NCBI RefSeq assembly: GCF_007745175.1
Contig: NZ_CP036271.1
Span: forward strand, 4,786,314-4,850,313
DNA from: Caulifigura coniformis
Lineage (GTDB): Bacteria > Planctomycetota > Planctomycetia > Planctomycetales > Planctomycetaceae
Reading direction: 5' to 3'
Length of the DNA: 64,000 nucleotides
In this document: positions 9,033 to 19,253 of the stretch, one piece after another
Position numbering within the stretch: position 1 is the first letter of the stretch
Layout: each line of letters starts with the position of its first letter
Translations under genes and position numbers: made by a program
Notes under the pieces: model-generated
What the model saw: the letters and a program-made list of their open reading frames with translations, nothing else
Database searches by the model: none
What the model was told of the DNA's origin: nothing

Positions 9033-10196
9033 ATGTTGAAACACCACCGGACGCTTGAACGATCTTGGCGCTTGACAGCACTGCTCTTTGTGGGGGCTGC
9101 TGTGTTGAACGTCATTCCGTCAATGTCAGCGATCGCCGAGACGCCTACCTCGCTCCAGAAGATACGGATCTCCGACGATCACCGGCGTTTTGTGCCAGCC
9201 GGATCGAACAAGTCCTTTGTTCCTTGGGGATTCAATTATCTCGGCGAGTTCGGAAAGCTGGTGGAAGACTCCTGGGATGCCGACTGGCCTCGTCTCGAGC
9301 GAGATTTTCGCGAGATGCGAAAGCTCGGAGCGAATGTCGTCCGGGTCCACTTGCAATTCGGCACCTACATGAAAGGGCCCGACGAGTTCGACCGCACGCA
9401 GCTTGATCGCTTGCGCCGGATGCTTGATCTTGGTCGCGAGTGCGGTCTGTACCTCGATCTCACCGGACTCTGCTGCTACCGGCTGGCGGACATCCCGGCG
9501 TGGTATGACAAACTCGACGAAACAGATCGGTGGGAGATTCAAGCCCGCTGGTGGAAGGAGATCGCCCGAACCTGCTCCGGGCACCCAGCGGTCTTCTGCT
9601 ACGATCTGATGAACGAGCCTGTCGTCGGGGGACCTGCCAAACCGGGCGAGCCCCGTTGGGTCGGCGGTGAACTGGGCGGGTTCTATTTCGTCCAGCGTCT
9701 CTCGGAAGACGCGCGAGGACGGACGAACGTTCAGATTGCCGCCGCCTGGTCGTCCAAAATGACCGAGGCCATTCGCCAGGAAGATCCACAAACGCTCATC
9801 ACCGTCGGCGTCATCCCCTGGGCCCAGATCTGGCCGAACGCCAAACCAGTCTTTTACTCGCCGGAGGCAGGAAAGCACTTCGACTTTGTAAGCATCCATG
9901 TGTATCCGGGAAAAGGGGAGGTCGACCGGGCGCTCGCTGCGCTCATGGTGTACGAAGTCGGCAAGCCGCTCGTGGTTGAAGAGACGTTTCCGCTGAATTG
10001 CACGCTGGACGAAATGAATCAGTTTGTCGAGGGAGGCCGCGATCGCGTCGATGGCTGGGTGAGCCACTATTTCGGATCCACGATCGACGAACATCGACGA
10101 GGAGCCGGGCCAAAGGGCTCGACGCCGGATGCCGTGGCTGATTTTCTTGAATATTGGCGGGACAAGGGAAAGGAGATCGTCGGCGTTGATCGCTGA
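9033..10196 (+). CDS. secreted GH5-like glycoside hydrolase
   Basis: 387 aa with a signal segment at residues 12-35. The TIM-barrel pattern of clan GH-A is clear: FNYLG near residue 67, NVVRVHLQ at 101, then DLMNEP with the probable acid/base Glu at 195, SIHVYP near 287, and VVEETF with the probable nucleophile Glu at 316 or 317. This arrangement fits cellulase/mannanase-type GH5 enzymes, but the exact polysaccharide cannot be given. The ATG at 9033 was chosen because it opens directly into the leader; a longer open frame upstream overlaps DUF488. Confidence 0.82.
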   Translation: MLKHHRTLERSWRLTALLFVGAAVLNVIPSMSAIAETPTSLQKIRISDDHRRFVPAGSNKSFVPWGFNYLGEFGKLVEDSWDADWPRLERDFREMRKLGANVVRVHLQFGTYMKGPDEFDRTQLDRLRRMLDLGRECGLYLDLTGLCCYRLADIPAWYDKLDETDRWEIQARWWKEIARTCSGHPAVFCYDLMNEPVVGGPAKPGEPRWVGGELGGFYFVQRLSEDARGRTNVQIAAAWSSKMTEAIRQEDPQTLITVGVIPWAQIWPNAKPVFYSPEAGKHFDFVSIHVYPGKGEVDRALAALMVYEVGKPLVVEETFPLNCTLDEMNQFVEGGRDRVDGWVSHYFGSTIDEHRRGAGPKGSTPDAVADFLEYWRDKGKEIVGVDR

Positions 10197-10301
10197 TGTG
10201 ATTCTTGCCCCTGATCTCATCGCGATCGTCGGCGCTTGGGCGAGAAAGCACTGCTCCGTCTGCGATCAGGGATGTCCGACACAAATGACATGAACCGGCC
10301 A

Positions 10302-11015
10302 TCAGGGTTCATTCGGGCCGATGAGCCGCATGACCGGATCGGAGTGAGCCTTCCTTTCGGCCCGCTTCATCAACGTCGCCTTCCAGCTTGCAGCCAGGGG
10401 CCGTATTGCCGCGAGTGCCGCAGCCAGGTTCAGGTTGTCTTTGTCGAAGTGCATCACATCGTTCGCCCGTTCAACAGTCCATTCGGGGTGAGCGCATTCC
10501 AACCGTTGCAGCGATAATCCGGGGGCGACGACCCCTTCCTGCAACACGCGAAAATACCAACCGGTGCGGCCCGATTCCTGGACCTGCAGGGCGAGCGACT
10601 TGATCCGCCAGCGGCGGGCCAGTTTCCAACAGGGCTGGCGAGGCTGGGAGACCTGCAGAACAGACTCTCCGACCTGCCAGATATCGCCGAGGCAGACCTT
10701 CGCCTCCGTCAGCCCTTCGACGGTGAAATTCTCGCCGAACGCTCCGAACGGCAGGTCAGGCATCTGCAGTTCATGACGCCAACCATCATAGTGATCGGCG
10801 GAATAGGCCAGTATCGCTTTGTCTGGCCCGCCGTGATGGACGAGATCGGCCTGCCCATCCCCGTCGAGATTTGTGAGGCCAAGTCTCAGTGGTCCGACGA
10901 CAGGGCGTTTGTCGAAGCCGCTCGTCCAGGGGCGATCCATCGGATTTGTCGCACCTTCCGTTCCGAACTGTCGAGGCAAGCCGACCTGGATCGATCGGAG
11001 TACCGGATGCGTCAT
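10302..11015 (-). CDS. MOSC-domain protein (YiiM-like)
   Basis: 237 aa. The MOSC core shows VHHGGPDKAI near residue 70, FGENFTVEG near 103, and the conserved Cys in QPRQPCWKL, the predicted metal-sulfur site of the family. YiiM-type proteins participate in molybdenum-cofactor-dependent reduction of N-hydroxylated compounds. Here it is the last gene of a run starting with a molybdopterin oxidoreductase, which supports a molybdenum-linked role. The ATG at 11015 is preceded by AGGAG at 7 bases. The longer open frame reaching 11342 is antisense-like read-through. Confidence 0.83.
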   Translation of the reverse strand: MTHPVLRSIQVGLPRQFGTEGATNPMDRPWTSGFDKRPVVGPLRLGLTNLDGDGQADLVHHGGPDKAILAYSADHYDGWRHELQMPDLPFGAFGENFTVEGLTEAKVCLGDIWQVGESVLQVSQPRQPCWKLARRWRIKSLALQVQESGRTGWYFRVLQEGVVAPGLSLQRLECAHPEWTVERANDVMHFDKDNLNLAAALAAIRPLAASWKATLMKRAERKAHSDPVMRLIGPNEP

Positions 11016-11059
11016 CAAATGGCTCCTGCCGACTCTCGACCAGGACTGCCTCACCCGCC

Positions 11060-12205
11060 TCAGCAGGAACGAGGGGAACCGGAGGCGTTGGTCCGCATGT
11101 GGCTCGCCAAACGGCGGATCAACCCGGCGAACACAATGCACCAGGCCGTCAGGGCGAAATAGAGGAACACCCGGGGGATGACGAGCAGGAACAACTGGTC
11201 GACCGCATGTGCCAGTCGATAGGTTGCCACGGTATACATCCCCAACGGGAAGACCGCTCCCCAATACTGCGGATCGTATGTCAGTCGGTAACGCATATAC
11301 CCATGCCGCCAGAGGCCCAGGATGACCAGCATCGGAATCCACCAGGTGGCGGTCGCCCAGAACAGGAGAGTCAGGCCCGTTACGAAAGGCGAGATCGACC
11401 GCAACAGCTCGGAATGCCCGGCGGCGGACAACAAGGTGGCGCCCGCGAGTGTCGAGATCGCCATGGCCCCCATGTTGATCCAGTACGGGGGAGACAGGTC
11501 ATCCGGCGTCATCGAAAAGAATGAATAGCGGTAAAAGATGAGCGAGATGATCCAGATGTAGAGCATGCCTCCCACCAACCACATCGACAGGGTGTAGAAC
11601 AGCACCTGGGGGGCGTCGTTTCCGAAGCCGCCGGCGAGCAGTGTTCCGAGCACGGAAATCGACTGAACGGCCACGACCGCCAACAGCCATCCGCCGTGGA
11701 TGCCTTCGGCCAACGAAGGTTTGACCTTCTTGACAGCGAATCCGGTGAACAGCGTGTAGGTGATGAGGAAGCCGAGCACGACGGCAATGCACCACAACAC
11801 GACCGCGACGGAGCGTTGTTCGGCAATCAGCAGAAACTGATTCCCGAGGACGCCGCTGGCGGCGACGGTCGTAAAAAATCCGACGCCGCGTTTGTGGTCA
11901 ATCAGATCCCGAAAGAATCGGCGCGGGAATCGGACCAGGCGGGCGAGGGTCAGGGCGACGAGCACGAGATAGGCCGGCACGTTCAGCCAGAGCAGCGCCC
12001 GCGCGATGAGCGGCATCCCAAGCAGATGGCACGCCAGCGAGACAATTCCCGTCGCCATCACCAGCGCGAAACCGCTGGGATTCAATTCGGCAACGACGCT
12101 GGGGGAAGCGTTGGGGGGCGACGGAGTGGAATCGGTGGTGGACAGCGGAAGCCTCTTATTGTCACGACTGATCGAGCCGCACCAGATAGCGGAGCAATCC
12201 CACAT
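11060..12205 (-). CDS. TDT-family (TehA/SLAC1-like) membrane transporter
   Basis: Multi-spanning protein with about ten hydrophobic segments beginning at [13 protein letters not shown], the typical start of the tellurite-resistance/dicarboxylate transporter core. The family includes TehA, malate and sulfite exporters, and plant SLAC1 anion channels that pass nitrate. Its position downstream of a nitrate-reductase-like operon makes nitrate or nitrite movement possible, but this is inference. The N-terminus is uncertain: the GTG at 12205 overlaps the preceding small gene by 44 bases, and no ATG exists before the first membrane segment. About 30 polar residues precede the core. Confidence 0.8.
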   Translation of the reverse strand: MWDCSAIWCGSISRDNKRLPLSTTDSTPSPPNASPSVVAELNPSGFALVMATGIVSLACHLLGMPLIARALLWLNVPAYLVLVALTLARLVRFPRRFFRDLIDHKRGVGFFTTVAASGVLGNQFLLIAEQRSVAVVLWCIAVVLGFLITYTLFTGFAVKKVKPSLAEGIHGGWLLAVVAVQSISVLGTLLAGGFGNDAPQVLFYTLSMWLVGGMLYIWIISLIFYRYSFFSMTPDDLSPPYWINMGAMAISTLAGATLLSAAGHSELLRSISPFVTGLTLLFWATATWWIPMLVILGLWRHGYMRYRLTYDPQYWGAVFPLGMYTVATYRLAHAVDQLFLLVIPRVFLYFALTAWCIVFAGLIRRLASHMRTNASGSPRSC

Positions 12206-12389
12206 TCAATCCCAGGCAAACCAGGCTGGCGCACGCGGCCGGCCAGACCACGGAATGGTTGCCGCCGAGAAAGGCGTTCATCGTGGCAGTCAGCAGCCAG
12301 AGCTGCATGACGACCAGCAGCAGGACGATCGTCAGGATCGCATAGACGACGGCGACGAGCTGTTTGCGTTTTCGTGCGGAAGGATTCAT
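12162..12389 (-). CDS. small two-helix membrane protein of the nitrate-reductase operon
   Basis: 75 aa with a Lys/Arg-rich start, one membrane helix at about 11-36 and another at about 48-68. It resembles small proteins (possibly DUF6755) found beside similar molybdoenzyme clusters; this recognition is from memory and not certain. Its start overlaps the Rieske stop by 4 bases (ATGA), indicating translational coupling. It may anchor or assemble the redox complex. Confidence 0.6.
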   Translation of the reverse strand: MNPSARKRKQLVAVVYAILTIVLLLVVMQLWLLTATMNAFLGGNHSVVWPAACASLVCLGLNVGLLRYLVRLDQS

Positions 12390-12925
12390 GAGGTGCGTTC
12401 CTCGACCGCCACCGCATAGACGACTCCTTCGCGAACCTGGATCTGAATTCGCGGCAGAGGACGTCGGGGAGGCCCTGCGACGGGACGCCCCGTCGCCGCT
12501 TCAAAGAACCCTTCGTGACACGGGCAATGCAGTTGCTTGTCGTGAAGCTGAGGCAGCACCGGACACATCAGATGCGTGCAGAGGCTGCTGTAGGCCAGAA
12601 GTTCCTGTTCGGACGTGCGGATCAACAGGCACGGATCACGGTCCGTGGGATAATGAAACGGAAGGACTCCCCCGACGGGAAGCTCGTCCAGCGCGGTTAA
12701 ACGTTGTTCAGAGAAGGTCCGGCGACGGAACACGCTGAGCATCGCAATCCAGAGCTGGCCACAGGCAAACGCCAGGCTCGTCAGCACCAGAAACTTCGTG
12801 AAGTCGCGGCGGGCGCCATATTCATCGGCCTCGACGTCGACCGGAAAATCCCGCCGCCATTTCGGCTGCTGTTCTTCCGGCTGGCCATCGGGAAAAGCCG
12901 GCGGCGGCGTGGAGACGATTTCCAT
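12386..12925 (-). CDS. membrane-anchored Rieske [2Fe-2S] protein
   Basis: 179 aa. A cytoplasmic N-terminal tail is followed by one membrane helix (about 43-65) and a Rieske domain. The cluster ligands are visible as CTH (C116, H118) and CPCH (C134, H137), the C-x-H and C-x2-H pairs of Rieske centres. It is encoded 12 bases after the ferredoxin subunit, so it likely passes electrons between the membrane quinone-side subunit and the ferredoxin/molybdenum subunits. Confidence 0.88.
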   Translation of the reverse strand: MEIVSTPPPAFPDGQPEEQQPKWRRDFPVDVEADEYGARRDFTKFLVLTSLAFACGQLWIAMLSVFRRRTFSEQRLTALDELPVGGVLPFHYPTDRDPCLLIRTSEQELLAYSSLCTHLMCPVLPQLHDKQLHCPCHEGFFEAATGRPVAGPPRRPLPRIQIQVREGVVYAVAVEERTS

Positions 12926-12937
12926 GGCGGACGCTCC

Positions 12938-13587
<650 letters not shown>

Positions 13588-13591
<4 letters not shown>

Positions 13592-15867
13592 GCGGACCGT
13601 CCTCCTTTTCCATTGCTCGCGAGGCCCGAAGCAGTCCGCTCGAATCGTCCATCAGGCGGCGCAGCGGCTTTGGTCAGACGCACCGCACAAACCTTGTATT
13701 CAGGGATTTTGGAGATCGGATCCTGAGCGGCAATCGTGATCCGGTTCACGCTGAGCGGCCCGGCCCAGTGATAGGGGATGAAAACGGTGTCGGGACGGAT
13801 CGACTTGACGACCAGCGCCAGGAGCGTGATTTCCCCACGGCGGGAGGTGATGGTCGTCCAGTCTCCATCGGCGATCTGGAGACGGGCGGCCAGTTGCGGA
13901 TGAATCTCCAGCCGAGGCTCGGGGTACTGATCGACGAGCGGCCCGATCCGCCGCGTCTGCGTGCCGGACAGGAACTGGCTGACCACACGGCCCGTGGTGA
14001 GGATGATCGGAAACTCCGCGTCCACGTCTTCTTTGGGGGGCGTATAGTCGGCCTGATTGAACCGGGCCTTTCCATCGGGAAAATAGAAGGGACCATTCCC
14101 GCGAGCGATCGGGTTGTCAGAACCTTTCTCGAACAGGCGCAGCGTGCCGGGATGATCTTCCGAGGGACAGGGCCAGAAGACGCCGAACTGCTGCTCGATC
14201 TTCTCGTAGGTGATTCCGGAGTAATCCGCGATTCCTCCCTGGCTGGCGCGGCGCAGTTCGTCAAAAATCTCACGAGGCTCTGTGAACGTGAATCCGTGCG
14301 GCCGCTTCAGCGCAGCGGCGATGTCCTGAATGATCCGCCAGTCCTGCCGGGCGTCGCCGGGCGGATCGACCGCCTGGTTGATGCGGATGACGCGCCCCTC
14401 GATCTGTGTGACGGTCCCTTCGTCCTCTTCCTGAAGCGATCCAGGAAGGACGATGTCGGCATGCTGGGCGGAGTCGTTGAGGAAGAAGTCGATCGCCACA
14501 TAGAAGTCGAGCTTGTCCAGCATCCGCGCGATGAAGTCGTTGTCGGGCAACGACACAACGGGATTGAAGCAGATCGAAAGCAGCCCGCGAATCTCTCCCT
14601 GATCGATCTTGCGAAAAATCTCATAGGCGTCGACTCCCGGTCCTGGCAGGTCGTCGGGAGAGACGTCCCAGATTCTCGCGATGTGAGCGCGGTGTTCCGG
14701 GTTGGACAGATCGCGCATCCCGGGAAGCTGGTCGCATTTCTGACCGTGCTCACGGCCCCCCTGGCCGTTGGCCTGTCCCGTGATCGTCGCATATCCGCAT
14801 TGAGGACGACCGATGCGGCCGCTGGCCAGCACGATGTTGATCGCCCCGAGCACGTTCTGGACGCCGTGGCTGTGATGCTCGATGCCTCGGGCATGCATGA
14901 GAAAGCTCGTCGAGGCCTGCCCCCACCATTCCGCGGCCTGCCGAATGGAACGCTCGGCGATTCCCGTCACCTCCGCCGTTTTCGCGGGAGTCCACGATTG
15001 AACGGATTCGGCCACGGCTTCGAATCCGACCGTATGAGTTTCGATGAATTTGTGATCGATCCAGTCGTTCTGGATCATCAGGTGCAGGACGCCGTTGAAC
15101 AGCGCGATATCCCGCCCCGGTTTCACCGGCAGGAACAGATCGCAGGTCCGCGCCAGCGGAGTGATGCGGGGGTCGACGACGATGATCTTCGCCCCTTGTT
15201 CCCGCGCCTGCCAGACGTAGTTCGTCGTGATCGGGGCGCACTCGGCGACGTTCGCCCCGCTGATCCACACGACTTCCGTGCCGATGATGTCGGACCAGGG
15301 ATTCGCGGCTCGGTCGATACCGAACGCTTTCTTGTTGGCGGCCCCGGCACTGACCATGCACAGTCGCCCGTTGTAGTCGATGTAAGGAGTCTTCAGACAG
15401 ACGCGGGCAAACTTGCCCATCAGGTAGGTTTTTTCCGTGGTCAGACTTGCGCCGCTCAGCATGGCGAATGCGGAGGAACCATGCTCGCTTTGCAATTTGG
15501 CGATGGCATCGGCGGTCGCCTGAATCGCATCGGTATAGGGCGTACGTCGAAATCCACCCGGTTCTCGCGGATCGCGCATGAGCGCGGTCGTCAGCCGGTC
15601 AGGATGCGAATCCTGCAGATAGCGTTTGACTCCTTTCGGGCAAAGCATGCCGCGATTGAAAGGAAACTCCTCCCAGGGCTCGAAGCCGATGACTTCATTG
15701 CCTTTGACTTTGAGTTGAATGCCGCATTGCTGGCCGCAGAAACAGCAATGCGTCTTTACCAGTTTGTCCGGTTCGACGCCGCATTCCAGACGCACCCCCC
15801 TCGCATAGGCCAGGTGCGGTCCGAAGTGGTCGGCAAGCTGAATCTCGGAGACGGGCAAATGGGCCAT
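13588..15867 (-). CDS. molybdopterin oxidoreductase, nitrate-reductase (NasA/NapA-like) catalytic subunit
   Basis: 759 aa. The N-terminal [4Fe-4S] motif is formed by C41, C44, C48 and C76. The segment [11 protein letters not shown] carries C170 at the position of the molybdenum-ligating Cys of assimilatory and periplasmic nitrate reductases. The central bis-MGD binding domains and the C-terminal cofactor domain ([12 protein letters not shown] near residue 708) are complete. No twin-Arg leader is visible, so it should face the cytoplasm unless translocated with a partner. It is the second gene of a tightly packed redox operon. Nitrate is the likely substrate; other oxyanions remain possible. 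Confidence 0.85.
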
Positions 15868-15879
15868 GAACGACGTCCG

Positions 15880-16992
15880 TCAGGAATGAGAAGGGGGAGC
15901 CGAAATCTCCGGTTGCGCAGGAACGGCGGCGGATGCCCACAACTGCGTTTGAACGGCAGCGACCGTCAGCCGGCGGCATCGGGGGCACACGCGCTGGTAG
16001 TGATCGACCGAGCCCTCGGGGAAGTCGTAGCGGTATCCCAACTGGCGTTCCACTTCGATCAGATCTTCGATGTGCATGAGAGACGCGTATTCCTGGCTGC
16101 AGACAACGCACCGGGCCTGCTCGCCGCGGCGTCCCGCATCCTTGTAGAACAGCACGCCCAGCTGGGCGGGACGCTGGAAGATGTGAAACAGCTTGCCGAA
16201 CGGCATCCACAGTAGCGTGCCGATCACGGTTACGGCGTGGGTGATCGCCAGGAAGTCGTACGCATAGCCGTTCATCCACTTGTAGCTGACTACGAGCATC
16301 AGCCCGGTGACGCTGACGGCGTAGAGAAGAATCAGCGGCAGGAAATCCTCGCCGAACCGCTGCAGTGCGCGGGCATCGTGTCCGACCATCCGCCGCCGCA
16401 TGGCGATCATCACACCGGCGATCACGAGAAACGACGCCCACACCAGCCCATGAAAGATCAGGTAGCCGGGAATGGAATGGATCCCGAAGGAGAAGACGGG
16501 GAATCCAAACATGACCGCCGTGTACGACTGGAAGGTGGCGTCGGTGAACTCGAAATGAATCCAGCCGAACACCAGCGGAAACGTGATCGCGGAAGCCAGG
16601 ATGCAGCCCCACATCACCAGCCAGTGGGCCGCCCCTCGAGAGATTCCCCGCCGCCAGATGAAGCTGTTGGCAAAGAAGATCGCTCCGAGTCGTTTGAGCC
16701 ACTGGACCAGGTTGCGTCCCAGCGAGTCTGGACGGAGAAACACCTGCCAGCCCCGCTTCCAGTACATCGCGGTGGGAGGACGCTGCAGCCAGATGGTGAA
16801 TCGGTACGAGATGCCGAAGGTGGCGAACAGGGTGGCGAAGGTGTAGCCCACGAGCGCGGCATCGAAGTGCGCCAGGCGCCGCGAGCCAATCAGGATGGCG
16901 ACCACCATCAAGGCCGTCGTTGCCAGCCCAACCGCTGCGGCCACAACGGCCTCCTGCGGCCATCGAGGGCGATCTGAATGCGGCACAGCCAC
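15880..16992 (-). CDS. cytochrome-b-like membrane subunit with C-terminal Cys motifs
   Basis: 370 aa with about seven hydrophobic segments between residues 14 and 275. His residues inside or next to helices ([33 protein letters not shown]) suggest haem b ligands, as in NarI-like quinol-oxidising subunits. The C-terminal soluble tail has CVVC and CPRC pairs, a possible zinc or iron knuckle. It is the first gene of the operon, 12 bases before the catalytic subunit. The likely role is to feed electrons from quinol to the Fe-S subunits. Confidence 0.7.
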   Translation of the reverse strand: MAVPHSDRPRWPQEAVVAAAVGLATTALMVVAILIGSRRLAHFDAALVGYTFATLFATFGISYRFTIWLQRPPTAMYWKRGWQVFLRPDSLGRNLVQWLKRLGAIFFANSFIWRRGISRGAAHWLVMWGCILASAITFPLVFGWIHFEFTDATFQSYTAVMFGFPVFSFGIHSIPGYLIFHGLVWASFLVIAGVMIAMRRRMVGHDARALQRFGEDFLPLILLYAVSVTGLMLVVSYKWMNGYAYDFLAITHAVTVIGTLLWMPFGKLFHIFQRPAQLGVLFYKDAGRRGEQARCVVCSQEYASLMHIEDLIEVERQLGYRYDFPEGSVDHYQRVCPRCRRLTVAAVQTQLWASAAVPAQPEISAPPSHS

Positions 16993-17129
16993 TCACTCCT
17001 GGAAGAAGGCGGCGAAACACTGCGAGTCACTACGGAAGAATTCTAGCGAGCGTCGTCGTCTTGCACTCTCGTGGTCACGCAGAGGCTATCCGGAAATGGT
17101 TAGAGGCGGACCAAAAACCGCCGTTTGAA

Positions 17130-17366
17130 TCAGCCGGCTGTCTCCAGATCCTGATGCCACAGGCGGCAGGTGATGACGCTCATCGCCAGTGACTTCCACG
17201 CCTCGATGATGTCGTCTGAGCGGTCATACCGCACGCGCATCCGCCGCAGTCCCTTGAACCAGCTGATCGTCCGCTCGACCACCCAGCGGACCTTTCCAAG
17301 CCCGCTCCCGTGATCCGTCCCCCGGCGGCGAATCCGCGGCTCGATCCCCAGATGCTCCCCGTACAC
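17130..17366 (-). pseudogene. C-terminal remnant of an IS5-type DDE transposase
   Basis: About 78 residues match only the end of IS5-group transposases: a GLGKVRWVVERTISWFKGLR stretch with the catalytic Glu, followed by RMRVRYDRSDD. The N-terminal catalytic part is missing and the frame breaks near 17366-17400, where the sense continues only in another frame. No inverted repeats could be assigned. It marks an old insertion between the nitrate-reductase operon and the intact transposase. Confidence 0.75.
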
Positions 17367-17515
17367 AACGGCTCAGCGGAAAGGTTCTCTCCAGCCAAAA
17401 GCCAGAAGCTGTTGAGAGCACGTGAGTGCGCGATTCCGCGTCGCGCTCGGGGGCCGGCCGCCGCGACCCGAAGTTACGGAACGAAAAGCGACTTTGGTTA
17501 ACAGAATCAAGCCCT

Positions 17516-17558
17516 GCGCGAGCGCCGCGGCGCTTGCGCCGCGCTCGCGCGCGAGCGC
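17516..17558. repeat. GC-only hairpins and 18-bp perfect palindrome
   Basis: Bases 17541-17558 form a perfect palindrome (GCGCTCGCGCGCGAGCGC). Bases 17516-17533 and 17536-17550 form a second imperfect hairpin (GCGCGAGCG arms). The two folds overlap and are mutually exclusive. The block lies in the otherwise gene-free 17400-17772 stretch between two transposase genes and could be a REP-like unit or a transcription barrier. Confidence 0.6.
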
Positions 17559-17772
17559 CGAGAGAAAAAGGCGCGAGCCTCAGGCCACTCTGGCCGGAAG
17601 ACAGGCAATCTGGGGCAGTCGGATTGAGCTGCTACTGGCGAACCTAGATTCGCTTTCGGAACTCCCGCCGTGTAGACCATCGGACGGCCTCCTCGCCGTT
17701 ACGGTGCGGTCCTTCCAGCGGGGTACAAAAACTCTGCGCTCCTGATTTTCACCTGAGATCGACCGTAGCACG

Positions 17773-18843
17773 ATGTCACGGATCTTTCACCCGCTGCTGG
17801 CAATGCTCGCCTGCTGTACGAGACAGGAACTGGCCCGGCAGGTGGCTTACCTGAGGGAAGAGAACCGGATCCTCCGCGGTCGGCTGCCTCCACGCATGCC
17901 GACGTCGATCGCGGACCGGCGGAGGCTCGTCCGCGCCGGCAGAAGGATTGGTCCGCAACTCCGGAATCTCATCTCGATCTGCACCTACGAGACCTTCGTG
18001 CGCTGGATCCGCGAGTTCGAAGGCCCCGGCTCGATCCCGAAAGTGACCCGCCGTCCGTCGGGCCGTCCACGAACCGAACAAGAAATCCAGGATCTGGTGA
18101 TCAGAATCAGGAAAGAGACAGATTTTGGCTACACCCGCATCCTCGGTGAATTGCGGAAGCTCGGGATCAAGCTCTCTCGCCAGACCGTCAAGAATATCCT
18201 GGTCGAAGCAGGCTTGGATCCGCAGCCACATCGGTCAGACGACTCATGGGACGCCTTCCTGAGACGTCATGCCGCGACACTCTGGCAGTGCGACTTCGTC
18301 ACCAAGCCGATGTGGACTCCGAAGGGTTTGGTCGACCTGTACTTCATGGTCTTCCTGCACTTGGGCACGAGGCGTTGCTGGATCAGTCAGTGTACCGACG
18401 AGCCGACGGCGGTCTGGGTTGAGCAGCAGGGACGGAACTTTCTGATGCATGCCGAGGACATCGATCTGAAGCCGCAGATGGTGATGCGGGACAACGACGC
18501 GAAGTTCAAATGTGATTTCGATCACGTCATCGAATCCTCCGGCGCCAAGATCAAACGGAACACGTACCGGTCACCGAACCTGCGGGCGCACGTCGAACGG
18601 TTCATCCAGACGCTGAAGCACGAGTGCCTGGACAAGTTCGTGATCGTCGCCAGGCGGCACCTGAACTACATCAACAGCGAGTTCCAGGTGCACTACAACC
18701 GGGAACGGCCGCATGAAGCGAGGGGCAACCTGCCGCCGGACCCGTTCGACATTCCGGATGACCTTCGAATTGAACCGCTGGACGTCGTGTGCCACAGCCG
18801 GCTGGGTGGTCAGTTGAAGTCGTACTCGCGACGGGCGGCGTGA
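17773..18843 (+). CDS. integrase-core (rve) transposase
   Basis: 356 aa, apparently intact. A basic N-terminal region and an HTH-type segment (about 70-140, with GFGYTRILGELR-like geometry) precede the rve domain. The DDE triad is visible: Asp in QCDFVT, Asp in MRDNDAKF, and Glu in AHVERFIQTLKHE. The C-terminal HYNRERPHE block is typical of IS3/IS481-like enzymes that are numerous in planctomycetes. No terminal inverted repeats or target duplication could be identified by eye, so the element ends are undefined. Confidence 0.88.
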   Translation: MSRIFHPLLAMLACCTRQELARQVAYLREENRILRGRLPPRMPTSIADRRRLVRAGRRIGPQLRNLISICTYETFVRWIREFEGPGSIPKVTRRPSGRPRTEQEIQDLVIRIRKETDFGYTRILGELRKLGIKLSRQTVKNILVEAGLDPQPHRSDDSWDAFLRRHAATLWQCDFVTKPMWTPKGLVDLYFMVFLHLGTRRCWISQCTDEPTAVWVEQQGRNFLMHAEDIDLKPQMVMRDNDAKFKCDFDHVIESSGAKIKRNTYRSPNLRAHVERFIQTLKHECLDKFVIVARRHLNYINSEFQVHYNRERPHEARGNLPPDPFDIPDDLRIEPLDVVCHSRLGGQLKSYSRRAA

Positions 18844-19253
18844 AACAATGTGGGGCCTATCTCCATGTCAGCGGGCCCTGAGCCAGGCACACGCTGGCGC
18901 CGTTTATTCATTTGCCGAATCTTCGTTCACACATACCTGGCCGGACAGTTCCAATCGCTGGAAGCGAATCGACAAGGCCTTGGAGCTTCCTTGAGTCAAC
19001 AAGGAACTGGTCGGGTAGCACCACCGCTCCTTCCAACTTCGGGAGGAATCGCTCACCTTGTCGTTCGATCACTTCGCGCCCCAACGGACGAACGCGACGC
19101 GAAGGCTCGAGAGATGTGGGCCGAGGCGGATGCGATCGGAGCTGAGGTCATCCAGTCCGTGCAAGGCCAAGTATCCGACTCGCGTTCTTAGAGCGATTTC
19201 GAAGGCGTACGCTCGTCCAAGCAGTTGTCGACCAGATCGTCCAGTGATTCTCG
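18844..19253. other. 410-base stretch without a convincing gene
   Basis: It lies between the transposase stop and the stop of the efflux operon. One open frame of 113 codons on the plus strand has no recognisable motif or good ribosome site. The right end of the insertion element should lie here. Confidence 0.45.

Noticed and set aside
13768-16215. 815-codon open frame on the plus strand opposite the nitrate-reductase gene
   Set aside because: Antisense to a clear molybdopterin enzyme; its Arg/Asp/Gly-rich sequence has no motif and arises from high GC in codon position three.
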